DNA of 64,000 bases from Streptomyces luteolifulvus (GCF_008806595.1 NZ_VZRB01000006.1:284881-348880); one strand, 5' to 3'; shown: positions 53,182 through 62,389, counted from the stretch's first letter. Notes: generated by a model not told the origin, from the sequence alone. Translations and numbers: made by a program.

Positions 53182-54726
53182 TCAGGCGAGCGGTCCCGTC
53201 ACCTTCTCGACCGCCGCCACCAACTCCCCGTCGCGCAGGAACGCGTCCGCCGCCGCGAGGTCGGGGGCGAGGAAGCGGTCCGGGCCGGGGCCCTGTACGC
53301 CCGCGGCGCGCAGCGCCTCGATGATCGCCTGAGTCGCCGGTGCCGGGTTCAGCCCCTCGCGCAGTTCGACGCCGCGCGTGGCGGCGTACAGCTCGATGGA
53401 GAGCACACGCGTGAGGTTGTCGACGGCGGTGCGCAGCTTGCGGGCCGCCGACCAGCCCATGGAGACATGGTCCTCCTGCATCGCGGAGGACGGGATCGAG
53501 TCCGCGGACGCCGGTACGGCGAGCCGCTTCATCTCGCTCACCAGCGCGGCCTGCGTGTACTGGGCGATCATGAGCCCCGAGTCGACTCCGGCGTCGTCCG
53601 CGAGGAACGGCGGGAGGCCGTGGCTGCGGTTCTTGTCGAGCAGCCGGTCGGTGCGGCGCTCGGCGATGGAGGCCAGGTCGGCGGCGGCGATGGCGAGGAA
53701 GTCGAGGACGTAGGCCACCGGGGCGCCGTGGAAGTTGCCGTTGGACTCGACCCGTCCGTCGGGCAGCACGACCGGGTTGTCCACGGCCGACGCCAGCTCG
53801 CGCTCGGCGACGAGGCGGGCGTGCGCGAGGGTGTCCCGTCCGGCACCGGCGACCTGCGGGGCGCAGCGCACGGAGTAGGCGTCCTGGACGCGGGGCGCGT
53901 CGTCCTGGTGGTGGCCGGTGAGCTCCGAACCCTTCAGTACGGCCAGCATGTTGGCGGCGCTGGCGCCCTGCCCCGGGTGCGGGCGGATGGCGTGCAGCTC
54001 GGGGGCGAGAACCTTGTCGGTGCCTAGCAGGGCCTCCAGCGACAGGGCGGCGGTGACGTCGGCCGACGTGTAGAGCCTGTCGAGGTCGGCGAGCGCCATC
54101 ACCAGCATGCCGAGCATGCCGTCGGTGCCGTTGAGGAGCGCGAGGCCCTCCTTCTCGCGCAGTTCGACGGGGGCGATCCCGTGCTCGGCGAGGAGCGCGC
54201 CGGCGGGGCGGGCCTCTCCGTCCGGGCCCTCGGCGTCGCCCTCGCCCATGAGCGTGAGGGCGCAGTGGGACAGCGGGGCCAGGTCGCCGGAGCAGCCCAG
54301 CGAGCCGTACTCGTGGACGACCGGGGTGATCCCGGCGTTGAGCACGTCGGCCATGGTCTGCGCGACCTCGGGCCGGACACCTGTGTGGCCGGAGCAGACG
54401 GTCTTGAGCCGGAGAAACATCAGGGCCCGTACGACTTCCCGCTCGACGCGCGGGCCCATGCCGGCGGCGTGCGAGCGGACGATGTTGCGCTGCAGCTGGG
54501 CCCGCAGCTCCTGGCTGATGTGCCGGGTCGCCAGGGCGCCGAAGCCGGTGCTCACGCCGTAGACGGGGTCGGGCTTCGCGGCGAGCTGGTCCACGATCCC
54601 GCGGGCCGCGGCGAGGGCAGCGACCGCCTCCTCGGAGAGCTCGACCCGGGCGCCGCCGCGCGCCACGGCAAGAACGTCGGACGCGGTCACCCCGGACGTC
54701 CCCACCACCACAGTGTGCATATCCAT
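53182..54726 (-). CDS. hutH: Histidine ammonia-lyase
   Basis: 514 residues. It removes ammonia from L-histidine to give urocanate, the first step of histidine use. The MIO prosthetic group forms from C145-S146-G147 (GSLGCSGDLAPLSH). In most other HALs the first residue is Ala, but Cys is usual in Streptomyces. Other active-site blocks are VYGVSTGFGALATRHI, NGTDGMLGML, HHQDDAPRVQDAYSVRC and SADSIPSSAMQEDHVSMGW. Length is normal. The start MDMHTVVVGTSG agrees with the described Streptomyces enzyme. A promoter lies 8 bases before the ATG, so the mRNA is probably leaderless. The rest of the hut pathway is not in the window. Confidence 0.97.
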   Translation of the reverse strand: MDMHTVVVGTSGVTASDVLAVARGGARVELSEEAVAALAAARGIVDQLAAKPDPVYGVSTGFGALATRHISQELRAQLQRNIVRSHAAGMGPRVEREVVRALMFLRLKTVCSGHTGVRPEVAQTMADVLNAGITPVVHEYGSLGCSGDLAPLSHCALTLMGEGDAEGPDGEARPAGALLAEHGIAPVELREKEGLALLNGTDGMLGMLVMALADLDRLYTSADVTAALSLEALLGTDKVLAPELHAIRPHPGQGASAANMLAVLKGSELTGHHQDDAPRVQDAYSVRCAPQVAGAGRDTLAHARLVAERELASAVDNPVVLPDGRVESNGNFHGAPVAYVLDFLAIAAADLASIAERRTDRLLDKNRSHGLPPFLADDAGVDSGLMIAQYTQAALVSEMKRLAVPASADSIPSSAMQEDHVSMGWSAARKLRTAVDNLTRVLSIELYAATRGVELREGLNPAPATQAIIEALRAAGVQGPGPDRFLAPDLAAADAFLRDGELVAAVEKVTGPLA

Positions 54727-54733
54727 ATTCAGG

Positions 54734-54762
54734 AGCGTACGCAGTGAATTCGAAGATGTCAC
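54734..54762 (-). promoter_or_regulatory. hutH promoter
   Basis: Minus strand: -35 GTGACA (54762-54757), exactly 17-base spacer, -10 TACGCT (54739-54734). The ATG at 54726 is at the expected transcription start. Confidence 0.6.
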
Positions 54763-54814
54763 CAGTGGGGACCGGGTTCGCCCCTTACAACTGGGTCACA
54801 CCCCCTTGGGCGCC

Positions 54815-55963
54815 TCAGGGCCGCCCCCTGAACCTGCGGCGCTCCGGGGTCGCCATCTCGCCGACGGGCTCGTCGGCCATCCGTACGACCGCGTCGTCGG
54901 GACCCTCGCGCCCGGCGACGACCGGCCTCGTCGCCCGCCGCGCCTTCGCCTGGTACTGCGCCGCGTCGGCCAGCCGGAACAGCCGGCGGGCCGAGTGCAG
55001 CGGCCCAATGGGGTCGTCGGTGGAGGCGACCCCGCAGGCGACCCCTTCCCCCAGCTCCAGCTCGGCCGCGCGACGGCAGAGTTCGTCGGCCGCCTTGACC
55101 ACCGCGTCGGCGGACGGGCCGACCGCCAGCAGACAGAACTCGTCACCGCCGAGGCGGGCCGCCAGCGCCCCCGGCAGCATGGCCCCGCACAACGACAGCA
55201 CGGACCCGAACCGCTCCAGTAGCCGGTCCCCGACGGCATGTCCCCGGGTGTCGTTGACCCGCTTGAGCCCGTTGAGATCGCACACCACGAGGCTGACGAC
55301 CACGCCGTCCCGCCGGTGCCGCTCCACCGCCTCGTCCAGCCGTCCGTCCACCGCACGACGGTTGGCCAGACCGGTGAGCGCATCGGTGTACGCCAGCCGC
55401 CGGACCTCCTCCAGCCGCTCGGCCTGTGCGATCCCGGCCGCGACGACGGCGGCCAGGACGGTGGCGAAGTCGGCGTCGCCCCGCTCGAAGACGGGAGCGC
55501 CGGCCGGGCGGGCGACATACAGCTCGCCCCAGGCCCTGCCGTTCAGCACGATCGGCGCGACGACGCAGCAGCCGCGGCCCCGGCGGCGCAGGGCGGCGAC
55601 GCGCTGATGGACGTAACCGGCAGAGCCTCCCGCCGCCGGGCCCTCGGCGGTCTCGACCCAGGCGTTGGGCTCGCCGCCCTGGGCCCAGCGCTCGTGCAGG
55701 AACTCGGCGATCTCCGGGAACTGGTGCACGGGGTACGCCTCGTCGTCGGGGAACTCGACCTCGCCCGCGGACCGCTCCCCCACGTTCACCAGGACGCGCA
55801 GCCGGCCGAGTTCCCGCTCCCACACCGACAGAGCGGCGAAGTTCCCGCCCAGCGCACGGCACGCTCCGGTCGCGGCGGCCCGCCACGCCTCGCGCGAACT
55901 GTGGGCTGCGGCCATGCCCTGCGCCAGTGCGACGACAGCTGCGAGCCGCTCGTCCTCACCCAT
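54815..55963 (-). CDS. cdgE: GAF-GGDEF diguanylate cyclase-like protein
   Basis: 382 residues. An N-terminal GAF domain (about 10-185) is followed by a GGDEF domain (about 205-345) with the intact active-site motif GGDEF at 272-276, DALTGLANRRA and CDLNGLKRVNDTRGH. It should make c-di-GMP, which blocks development in Streptomyces through BldD. No RxxD inhibitory site is seen upstream of GGDEF, so product inhibition may be absent. The position between hutH and an enoyl-CoA hydratase matches my recollection of the S. coelicolor cdgE locus, which is the basis for the symbol. No membrane segment. Confidence 0.87.
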   Translation of the reverse strand: MGEDERLAAVVALAQGMAAAHSSREAWRAAATGACRALGGNFAALSVWERELGRLRVLVNVGERSAGEVEFPDDEAYPVHQFPEIAEFLHERWAQGGEPNAWVETAEGPAAGGSAGYVHQRVAALRRRGRGCCVVAPIVLNGRAWGELYVARPAGAPVFERGDADFATVLAAVVAAGIAQAERLEEVRRLAYTDALTGLANRRAVDGRLDEAVERHRRDGVVVSLVVCDLNGLKRVNDTRGHAVGDRLLERFGSVLSLCGAMLPGALAARLGGDEFCLLAVGPSADAVVKAADELCRRAAELELGEGVACGVASTDDPIGPLHSARRLFRLADAAQYQAKARRATRPVVAGREGPDDAVVRMADEPVGEMATPERRRFRGRP

Positions 55964-56074
55964 TTCTCCAGGCTAGGGAGGTTTTGTGAGAAGGGGTGCA
56001 TTGACGTGCCGAACGAGTACCTCCGGCGGTGGGGCGGTCGGCCTGCGGGCGCGTCGTGGCTCACGGCCCCGGGG

Positions 56075-56136
56075 CCGCGCCCCCGGACCCCCGATCGGCC
56101 CGAAGGGCCTCGTCCTCAGACGCCGGACGGGCTGAC
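56075..56136. repeat. Dispersed Streptomyces-type intergenic repeat, copy B
   Basis: It matches 43184-43242 along its length, with the CCCCCGGACCCCCGATCGGCC core and the CGCCGGACGGGCTGAC end, in the gap between the GGDEF and enoyl-CoA hydratase genes. Confidence 0.75.
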
Positions 56137-56144
56137 AAGCACCG

Positions 56145-56945
56145 CTACTCCCCCGGCCACTGGGGCCTCCGCTTCTCGTTGAACGCAGCGACCCCCTCCG
56201 CCCGGTCCCCGGAGAACGCCACCGAGCGCCATGCCGCGTCCTCGACCTCCAGGCCCGCCCGCAGATCCAGCCCGTGCCCCAGCCGCAGCGCCCGCTTCGC
56301 CGCCCGCAGGCCGACGGGGGAGTTCGCCGCGATCCGGGAGCCCAGCGCCAGCGCCTCCTCCCGGTCCCGGCCCTCGTCCACCAGCTGGTCCACCAGCCCC
56401 AGCTCCCGGGCCTCGACGGCCTCGACCCGTCGTGCCGTGAAGATCAGCTCGGCGGCCCGCGCGGCCCCCACCCGCCGCGGCAGCAGCTGGGTGCCCCCAC
56501 CGCCCGGGATCACGCCCACGGACACTTCCGGCAGGCCCACGACGGCCGTACGGTCGGCCACGATCAGGTCGCAGGACAGCGCCAGCTCGAACCCGCCCCC
56601 GAGCGCGAACCCGTGGACGGCGGCGATGGTCGGCACGGGCAGCTCCAGCACCCCGGTGTACGCGCCCCGGGCGACCGGCCGCTGCCGCACCAGGTCGGCG
56701 TCGCTGAAGGAGTTGCGCTCCTTGAGGTCGGCCCCGACGCAGAAGGCCCGCTCGTGGGTCGAGGTCAGCACGACCACCCGTACGTCACGGTCCGCGCCCA
56801 GTGCTGTGCAGGCCGCGGCGACGGACCGGGCCATCTCGGTCGAGACGGCGTTCATGGCCTTGGGCCGGTCGAGGGCCAGCTCCGCGACATGCCCGGGCCC
56901 GTGCCGCCTCACCAGCACGAACTCCCCGAACCGTTCCTCGCTCAT
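56145..56945 (-). CDS. Enoyl-CoA hydratase/isomerase (crotonase) family
   Basis: 266 residues. Crotonase fold: LDRPKAMNAVSTEM, AFCVGADLKER (oxyanion hole), GFALGGGFELALSCDLIVAD (first catalytic Glu region) and GLPEVSVGVIPGGGGTQLLPR (second Glu). Both expected glutamates are present, so hydratase activity on 2-enoyl-CoA is plausible. End motif FNEKRRPQW is typical. The ATG at 56945 follows the GTTAACCC region. Substrate chain length is unknown. Confidence 0.92.
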   Translation of the reverse strand: MSEERFGEFVLVRRHGPGHVAELALDRPKAMNAVSTEMARSVAAACTALGADRDVRVVVLTSTHERAFCVGADLKERNSFSDADLVRQRPVARGAYTGVLELPVPTIAAVHGFALGGGFELALSCDLIVADRTAVVGLPEVSVGVIPGGGGTQLLPRRVGAARAAELIFTARRVEAVEARELGLVDQLVDEGRDREEALALGSRIAANSPVGLRAAKRALRLGHGLDLRAGLEVEDAAWRSVAFSGDRAEGVAAFNEKRRPQWPGE

Positions 56946-57042
56946 GACACCCTCCGGTTAACGCGGGTTAACACATCTCGCCCCGATCATCGCAGCAGCG
57001 CCCCACCGGGGAAAGGGCGAGCCCCCGGATCGTCGGGGCCCT

Positions 57043-57190
57043 GCATCGTCCCGGCCCGGCATCGTCCCGGCCCCGCCGTGTCCGAGACTCCGCACCGTCC
57101 GGGCCCGGCCGCGTCCGAGATCCTGCACCGTCCAGGCCCCACCGCGCCCAAGACCCCGCATCGCCCGGACCCCACCACACCCGAGACCCC
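57043..57190. repeat. 33-bp minisatellite, four units plus a partial
   Basis: Units begin at 57059, 57092, 57125 and 57158, each exactly 33 bases and sharing GCAYCGYCC ... CCGAGA. A 16-base partial copy starts at 57043. It lies in the 349-bp gene-free gap (56946-57294) upstream of the divergent enoyl-CoA hydratase and 57295 genes. Because 33 is a multiple of 3, all frames stay open across it, which creates a long spurious frame on the minus strand. Confidence 0.85.
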
Positions 57191-57294
57191 GTTCGAGTGA
57201 CATCTCTGCGACTGCGGCCCGACCGCCTCGGGGCGCGCATAGCGTGCGCTCCACCACTGCGCACCGGGTGCACGCGCATCGGGGAGGGGTCGTG

Positions 57295-57987
57295 ATGACG
57301 GACACGTCGACGAGGGCGCAGACACACACCGGGGTCGCCGCCGCGTGGTCCGGACCCCGGGACATCACCGGTCCCGGCCCCCGCCTCTTCGGCCCCCGGG
57401 CCCGCGGCCGGCACCGCAGGCCGCGTCGGCACAAGGTGCTGCTGACCGCAGGTGGCCTCGCGGTGGCCGCCGGTGTGCTGAGCCTCGTACGGATGGCGCC
57501 CGACTCCGAGGTCGGCGGGACCGGAACGGCGGAGGCCGAACCCCGCACCGGGCCGGGCCCCGGCGCGGACCGGCCGGACGACGCGGCCGCCACGGACGGG
57601 GCCGCCCCGGGGGCGCTGCCGTCGGCGACGTACGCGATGGGCGGACTCAGTCTGTGGCCCACGCCCACGTCGAGCCTGCTCGCCGCCCTGCCGACGGCCG
57701 CGCTGCCCGCCCCCGCGACCACAGGCCTGCCCGACTCCACGACCATCCCGGACGCGCCGAACACCCCGGCACCTCATCCGTCGGCGACGACGGACCCCGC
57801 CCCGCAGCCGACCCGGACACCGGCGCCCGTACCGAGCCGGAACACGCCCCCGCCGGAACCGGAGCCGGAGCCGGACCAGCCCGGTCTGTGCCTGCCGATC
57901 ATCAGCCTGTGCGTCGACGCTCCCCTCGAGGACTCGCTCGACCGGGAGGACCGGCACTCGGCTAAGCGTCCTCGCTCCTCCGAGTGA
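57295..57987 (+). CDS. Pro/Thr-rich single-pass membrane protein, hypothetical
   Basis: 230 residues from the ATG at 57295 (GGGGAGGGG upstream). A basic, Pro/Arg-rich N-terminus precedes one hydrophobic segment (about 51-65, VLLTAGGLAVAAGVLSL). A long low-complexity external region follows, with PTPT, PAPVPS and EPEPEPDQ runs. Two Cys (GLCLPIISLCVDA) lie near the end. It overlaps the convergent cya gene by 26 bases. No function recognised. Confidence 0.72.
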   Translation: MTDTSTRAQTHTGVAAAWSGPRDITGPGPRLFGPRARGRHRRPRRHKVLLTAGGLAVAAGVLSLVRMAPDSEVGGTGTAEAEPRTGPGPGADRPDDAAATDGAAPGALPSATYAMGGLSLWPTPTSSLLAALPTAALPAPATTGLPDSTTIPDAPNTPAPHPSATTDPAPQPTRTPAPVPSRNTPPPEPEPEPDQPGLCLPIISLCVDAPLEDSLDREDRHSAKRPRSSE

Positions 57988-59122
57988 GCAGCCAGGGCTC
58001 GACCACGCCGAGCCCACGGACCGGCCGCTGCCACATCGGCTGGAGCGCGAAGCGGTACGTCGGCGGCTCCTCGCCCTCCTTCTCCGCGGCGGCCGCGGCC
58101 TCCGCCGCCTCGGCCTCGGAGGCGGGCGCCTCGGTGGTGCGGATCAGTTCCTCCGCGAAGGCGCTGTCGACGAGGACGGCGTCCCGCGGAGCTATCGACG
58201 TCAGCCGCGAGGCGAGATTCACCGTCGTACCGAAGACATCGCCCATCCGGGTGGTGACCGTGCCGAACGCGATGCCGACGCGCAGCTCCGGCATCGTCTC
58301 GTCGTTCGCCATCGTCTCGATGAGGCGCAGCGCGATCTCGGCAGCCACGCCCGCGTCGTCCGCCGCGTACAGCACCTCGTCGCCGAGTGTCTTGATCAGC
58401 CGTCCGCCGTGCGCCGCCACCAGGTCGGCGGCGGTCGTCTCGAAGGCCTCGACGAGCTCGCCGAGTTCCTCCTCCTCCATACGGCGGGTCAGCCGCGTGA
58501 ACCCGACGAGGTCCGCGAAACCGACGGCGAGGCGCCGGTCGACCATCTCCTCGTCGTCGGCGGCCTGGATGACCCGGCCGGCCGAGGCGGCGAGCTGACG
58601 CCGCCAGACATAGACGAGGAACTCCTCCAGCTCGGGCAGCAGCAGCTCGATGATCGGATACGTGACCTCGGTACGGGTCATGCCCGGCTCGGGCGGCTCG
58701 GTCAGCCCCTCCAGGAAGGAATCGATCTGCCACTCGGCCAGCCGGGCGGTGGTCTGCCCGGTCGACCGGGCCACCTGCACGGCCATCGCCTCGCTGAGCA
58801 GCCCCGCCTCGACAAGACCGGCGAGCCGCCGCAGCGCCAGTACGTCCGCCTCGGTGAGCGCCTTGGCCTGGCCGATGTCGGCGAAGCCCATGGCCCGCCA
58901 GAAGCGGGAGGCCAGCTCCATGGACACGCCCGCGCTGCGGGCCGCCTGGAAGGGGGTGTAGCGCCGCTCCGCGCCGATGATCAGCTGCTCCAGACGCAGG
59001 GCGATCGGGTCGGCTCCGGGGTCGGCGGCGTGGGGTTCCTCCCGCTCCAGCGACGCCGAGAGCGAGGGAGGCTCCACCCGGCCGTCCGCGTCCGCGCCGG
59101 AGCCCGAGTCGTCGACGGTCAC
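57962..59122 (-). CDS. cya: Class III adenylate cyclase
   Basis: 386 residues, soluble. Residues about 35-185 match the Rv1264-type N-terminal regulatory domain (ERRYTPFQAARSAGVSMELASRFWRAMGF), known in mycobacteria as an autoinhibitory, pH-responsive module. The catalytic domain (about 190-350) has VGFADLVGFTRLTRRM with the metal Asp pair, KTLGDEVLYAADD, and FGTTVNLASRLTS. It converts ATP to cAMP, which in Streptomyces is needed for spore germination and development. An Ala/Glu-rich insertion lies near residue 330. Confidence 0.93.
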   Translation of the reverse strand: MTVDDSGSGADADGRVEPPSLSASLEREEPHAADPGADPIALRLEQLIIGAERRYTPFQAARSAGVSMELASRFWRAMGFADIGQAKALTEADVLALRRLAGLVEAGLLSEAMAVQVARSTGQTTARLAEWQIDSFLEGLTEPPEPGMTRTEVTYPIIELLLPELEEFLVYVWRRQLAASAGRVIQAADDEEMVDRRLAVGFADLVGFTRLTRRMEEEELGELVEAFETTAADLVAAHGGRLIKTLGDEVLYAADDAGVAAEIALRLIETMANDETMPELRVGIAFGTVTTRMGDVFGTTVNLASRLTSIAPRDAVLVDSAFAEELIRTTEAPASEAEAAEAAAAAEKEGEEPPTYRFALQPMWQRPVRGLGVVEPWLLTRRSEDA

Positions 59123-59224
59123 GCCTGCTGCCCTTCCGATCTGCCACGGTCAGGTATCGACCGGCCTCAACTCTACGGCAGGTGTGCGCCAGCTCACTCC
59201 GTAAGGCGGAGCCGGGGGCGCGCC

Positions 59225-59254
59225 GGCCTCGTCCGCAAGCGCCGGACGGGCCGA
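59225..59254. repeat. Partial dispersed repeat, copy C
   Basis: GGCCTCGTCC...CGCCGGACGGGCCGA matches the right half of the 43184 and 56075 repeats, in the gap between birA and cya. Confidence 0.55.
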
Positions 59255-59260
59255 GTGTCC

Positions 59261-60136
59261 TCACGCCGGTCGCAGGTGCACGATGTCGCCCGCTCCCACC
59301 GGCTCCTGCACGCCTTCCTCCGTGGCGATGACGAGCCTGCCGTCCCCGTCGATCGCCACCGCCTCCCCCGTGATCGACCGGTCGCCGGGGAGTTCGGCCC
59401 GTACCACCCGTCCGAGAGTCGAACAGCCGGCCGCATAGGTCTCCTGGAGGCCGCTCCGCCCGGAGTCGCCCCCTGCCGACCGCCAGCGCCCGTACCACTC
59501 CTCCAGTGACCGCAGCACCGCCCTCAGCAGGGGGTCCCGGTCCGTGTTCACGGCGCCTGCCAGGGCCAGCGAGCCCGCCTGCGGTACCGGGAGCTCGTCC
59601 GCGCGGAGCGTGACGTTGACGCCTACGCCGACGACCACGCCGTCGGTCCCGGCCCGCTCGGCGAGGATGCCGCCGGTCTTGCGTTCCTCGCCGCCGATGG
59701 TCACCAGCAGATCGTTGGGCCACTTGAGTGCAGTGTCCACTCCCGCCGTCCGGGACAGCCCCGTCGCCACCGCCACTCCGGTCAGCAGTGGCAGCCAGCC
59801 CCAGCGGGACAACGGGACCTCGCCCGGCTTCAGCAGCACCGAGAAGAAGAGGCCCGAGCGGGCCGGTGCCGTCCACTGTCGGTCCAGGCGCCCCCGGCCT
59901 GCCGTCTGCTCCTCGGCGACGAGGACCGTCCCCTCCTGCGCCTCCCCCGAGGCGGCGAGCGCCGCCAGGTCGGAGTTGGTGGAGCCGGTGCGCCGTACCA
60001 ACCGCACATCGCGGTACAGGCTCCCGTGCCCGCCGTTGCGCACCAGCGCCCGGCGCAGGGCGGCGGCGTTCAGGGGCGGGCGGTCCAGGTCGGACCAGCG
60101 GTCGTCGTTCTGGTCTGGTGCATCTTCCGGCGTCAT
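59261..60136 (-). CDS. birA: Biotin-[acyl-CoA carboxylase] ligase
   Basis: 291 residues. It activates biotin with ATP and attaches it to carboxyl-carrier proteins. The nucleotide motif is AGRGRLDRQW, followed by SGLFFSVLL, KWPNDLLV, KTGGILAE and GVGVNV. A C-terminal SH3-like domain ends the protein. It lacks the N-terminal DNA-binding domain of E. coli BirA, so it is a monofunctional ligase. The ATG at 60136 fits family length. It is divergent from pccB, whose partner AccA2 it should biotinylate. Confidence 0.94.
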   Translation of the reverse strand: MTPEDAPDQNDDRWSDLDRPPLNAAALRRALVRNGGHGSLYRDVRLVRRTGSTNSDLAALAASGEAQEGTVLVAEEQTAGRGRLDRQWTAPARSGLFFSVLLKPGEVPLSRWGWLPLLTGVAVATGLSRTAGVDTALKWPNDLLVTIGGEERKTGGILAERAGTDGVVVGVGVNVTLRADELPVPQAGSLALAGAVNTDRDPLLRAVLRSLEEWYGRWRSAGGDSGRSGLQETYAAGCSTLGRVVRAELPGDRSITGEAVAIDGDGRLVIATEEGVQEPVGAGDIVHLRPA

Positions 60137-60246
60137 GCAAGCCACCCTAGGTGTGGTAAACGCCGCACTGCCGATCGACAGGCACAGCACTACGCTACGG
60201 ATGAGTAACCGTCCCCACTTTTGAGCAGGCAGGGAGCCGCATCCCG

Positions 60247-61857
60247 ATGTCCGAGCCGGAAGAGCGTCAGATCGACATTCACACCACCGCGGGCAAGCTC
60301 GCGGATCTGCAGCGCCGTATCGAGGAAGCGACGCACGCCGGCTCGGAGCGCGCCGTCGAAAAGCAGCACGCCAAGGGCAAGTTGACGGCTCGTGAGCGGG
60401 TCGAGCTGCTGCTCGACGAGGGGTCCTTCGTCGAGCTCGACGAGTTCGCCCGGCACCGGTCCACCAACTTCGGGCTGGAGAAGAACCGCCCGTACGGAGA
60501 CGGGGTCGTCACCGGATACGGCACCGTCGACGGCCGTCCCGTCGCCGTGTTCTCGCAGGACTTCACCGTCTTCGGCGGCGCCCTCGGCGAGGTCTACGGG
60601 CAGAAGATCGTCAAGGTGATGGACTTCGCGCTGAAGACCGGCTGCCCGGTCATCGGCATCAACGACTCCGGCGGCGCCCGCATCCAGGAGGGCGTGGCCT
60701 CCCTCGGCGCCTACGGCGAGATCTTCCGCCGCAACACCCATGCGTCGGGCGTCATCCCGCAGATCAGCCTTGTCGTGGGCCCCTGCGCGGGTGGCGCGGT
60801 CTACTCCCCCGCGATCACCGACTTCACGGTCATGGTCGACCAGACCTCGCACATGTTCATCACCGGCCCGGACGTCATCAAGACGGTCACCGGCGAGGAC
60901 GTCGGCTTCGAGGAGCTGGGCGGGGCCCGCACCCACAACTCCGCCTCGGGCGTGGCGCACCACATGGCCGGGGACGAGAAGGACGCCATCGAGTACGTCA
61001 AGCAGCTGCTGTCGTATCTGCCGTCCAACAACCTCAGCGAGCCCCCGGCCTTCCCCGAGGAGGCGGACCTCTCCGTCACGGCCGAGGACCTGGAGCTGGA
61101 CACGATCGTCCCGGACAGCGCCAACCAGCCGTACGACATGCACACCGTGATCGAACACATCCTGGACGACGCCGAGTTCTTCGAGACGCAGCCGCTGTTC
61201 GCGCCGAACATCCTCACCGGCTTCGGGCGGGTCGAGGGCCACCCCGTCGGCATCGTCGCCAACCAGCCGATGCAGTTCGCCGGCTGCCTCGACATCGACG
61301 CCAGCGAGAAGGCCGCGCGGTTCGTGCGGACCTGCGACGCCTTCAACGTGCCCGTGATCACCTTCGTCGACGTGCCCGGCTTCCTCCCGGGCGTCGACCA
61401 GGAGCACACGGGCATCATCCGCCGCGGCGCCAAGCTGATCTACGCCTACGCCGAGGCGACGGTCCCGCTGATCACCGTGATCACGCGGAAGGCGTTCGGC
61501 GGCGCGTACGACGTCATGGGCTCCAAGCACCTCGGCGCCGACCTCAACCTGGCCTGGCCGACCGCCCAGATCGCCGTCATGGGCGCCCAGGGCGCGGTGA
61601 ACATCCTGCACCGCCGCACCATCGCCGAGGCGCAGGCGAACGGCGAGAATGCCGAAAGCGCCGAAGTGGTGCGCGCCCGGCTGATCCAGGAGTACGAGGA
61701 CACGCTCCTCAACCCCTACATCGCGGCCGAGCGCGGCTACATCGACTCGGTGATCATGCCGTCCGACACCCGTGCTCACGTCGTACGCGGCCTTCGACAG
61801 CTGCGCACCAAGCGGGAGTCGCTGCCGCCGAAGAAGCACGGCAACATCCCCCTCTAG
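60247..61857 (+). CDS. pccB: Propionyl-CoA carboxylase beta subunit
   Basis: 536 residues, carboxyltransferase. It moves CO2 from carboxybiotin to propionyl-CoA to give methylmalonyl-CoA, an extender for polyketides and odd-chain metabolism. Oxyanion motifs [11 protein letters not shown] and [14 protein letters not shown] are intact. Asp422 in GGAYDVMG is the residue known to set propionyl-CoA specificity in S. coelicolor PccB. Length matches that protein. It is followed after 17 bases by pccE. The partner biotin carboxylase gene lies at 63866. Confidence 0.97.
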   Translation: MSEPEERQIDIHTTAGKLADLQRRIEEATHAGSERAVEKQHAKGKLTARERVELLLDEGSFVELDEFARHRSTNFGLEKNRPYGDGVVTGYGTVDGRPVAVFSQDFTVFGGALGEVYGQKIVKVMDFALKTGCPVIGINDSGGARIQEGVASLGAYGEIFRRNTHASGVIPQISLVVGPCAGGAVYSPAITDFTVMVDQTSHMFITGPDVIKTVTGEDVGFEELGGARTHNSASGVAHHMAGDEKDAIEYVKQLLSYLPSNNLSEPPAFPEEADLSVTAEDLELDTIVPDSANQPYDMHTVIEHILDDAEFFETQPLFAPNILTGFGRVEGHPVGIVANQPMQFAGCLDIDASEKAARFVRTCDAFNVPVITFVDVPGFLPGVDQEHTGIIRRGAKLIYAYAEATVPLITVITRKAFGGAYDVMGSKHLGADLNLAWPTAQIAVMGAQGAVNILHRRTIAEAQANGENAESAEVVRARLIQEYEDTLLNPYIAAERGYIDSVIMPSDTRAHVVRGLRQLRTKRESLPPKKHGNIPL

Positions 61858-61874
61858 TCCGGCAGGGAGCCGTC

Positions 61875-62084
61875 ATGAACATCAAGGTCCTGAGGGGCAA
61901 CCCGACCCCGGAGGAGCTGGCCGCCGCACTGGCGGTGGTCAGGGCCCGCGCCGCGGCGGCAGCATCGATCCCGCCGGGCGCACCCACCCCGAGAGCCTCC
62001 TGGTCGGACCCGTCCCGCATCGCAACACAGAGGCTGCCCCAGCCGGGCCCGGCGACATGGTCCCGCACCTACTGGCCGGGGTAG
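61875..62084 (+). CDS. pccE: Propionyl-CoA carboxylase epsilon subunit
   Basis: 69 residues. It begins MNIKVLRGNPTPEELAAALAVV, the typical epsilon start with an amphipathic helix, followed by a Pro/Ser-rich tail ending WSRTYWPG. Epsilon subunits tether the alpha and beta subunits of actinobacterial acyl-CoA carboxylases and stimulate activity. GGGAG precedes the ATG and the gene follows pccB closely, so they are co-transcribed. Confidence 0.92.
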   Translation: MNIKVLRGNPTPEELAAALAVVRARAAAAASIPPGAPTPRASWSDPSRIATQRLPQPGPATWSRTYWPG

Positions 62085-62197
62085 AGCTGTCCGACGCAAG
62101 GGGCGCGGGCCGTATCAATGTGCGGCTCCGCCGCGTGGGCGCGAGCAACCACATCAAACGCGCAGCAAACAACGGCCGACATCAAGGTGAACAACCC

Positions 62198-62233
62198 GGG
62201 GCGCCGATTTGAGTACCCGTACTCAGGCGCCCC
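62198..62233. promoter_or_regulatory. Composite dyad between pccE and the small membrane gene
   Basis: Outer GGGGCGCC/GGCGCCCC arms (62198-62205, 62226-62233) enclose the inner palindrome GAGTAC-CC-GTACTC (62211-62224). It could end pccBE transcription or be the operator of the following genes. The inner motif is symmetric enough to be a protein site. Confidence 0.55.
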
Positions 62234-62260
62234 GGCGGCAGCCGCCCGCACGCTGGACTC

Positions 62261-62389
62261 ATGCTGTGGTCCGACCCCGAGAACGAGCCGCCCGAAGAAC
62301 TGCGCGACATGCAGAACATGCTGCGGCGGCTGGGGGTCCTCATGGCACTGGCCATGATCCTCGCAATGATCGTGCTCGGCGTGAGGTGA
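62261..62389 (+). CDS. 42-residue small membrane protein between pccE and maf
   Basis: MLWSDPENEPPEELRDMQ precedes a helix (about 24-40, RLGVLMALAMILAMIVLG) and a short VR end. The acidic N-terminus and single helix give a small single-pass protein, cytoplasmic N-terminus likely. It is too short for most automatic gene calls. Codon use is clearly coding, with G/C at third positions. It lies 33 bases before maf, so it is probably co-transcribed. I recall a similar small hydrophobic gene at this place in other Streptomyces. Function unknown. Confidence 0.7.
   Translation: MLWSDPENEPPEELRDMQNMLRRLGVLMALAMILAMIVLGVR

Noticed and set aside
54279..54293. Cys instead of Ala in the HutH MIO motif
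   Set aside because: Cys-Ser-Gly is, as far as I recall, the normal motif in Streptomyces histidine ammonia-lyases, so it is not unusual.
56987..57325. 112-residue minus-strand frame with 11-residue repeats
   Set aside because: It is produced by the 33-bp minisatellite and has no ribosome site or flanking coding character.
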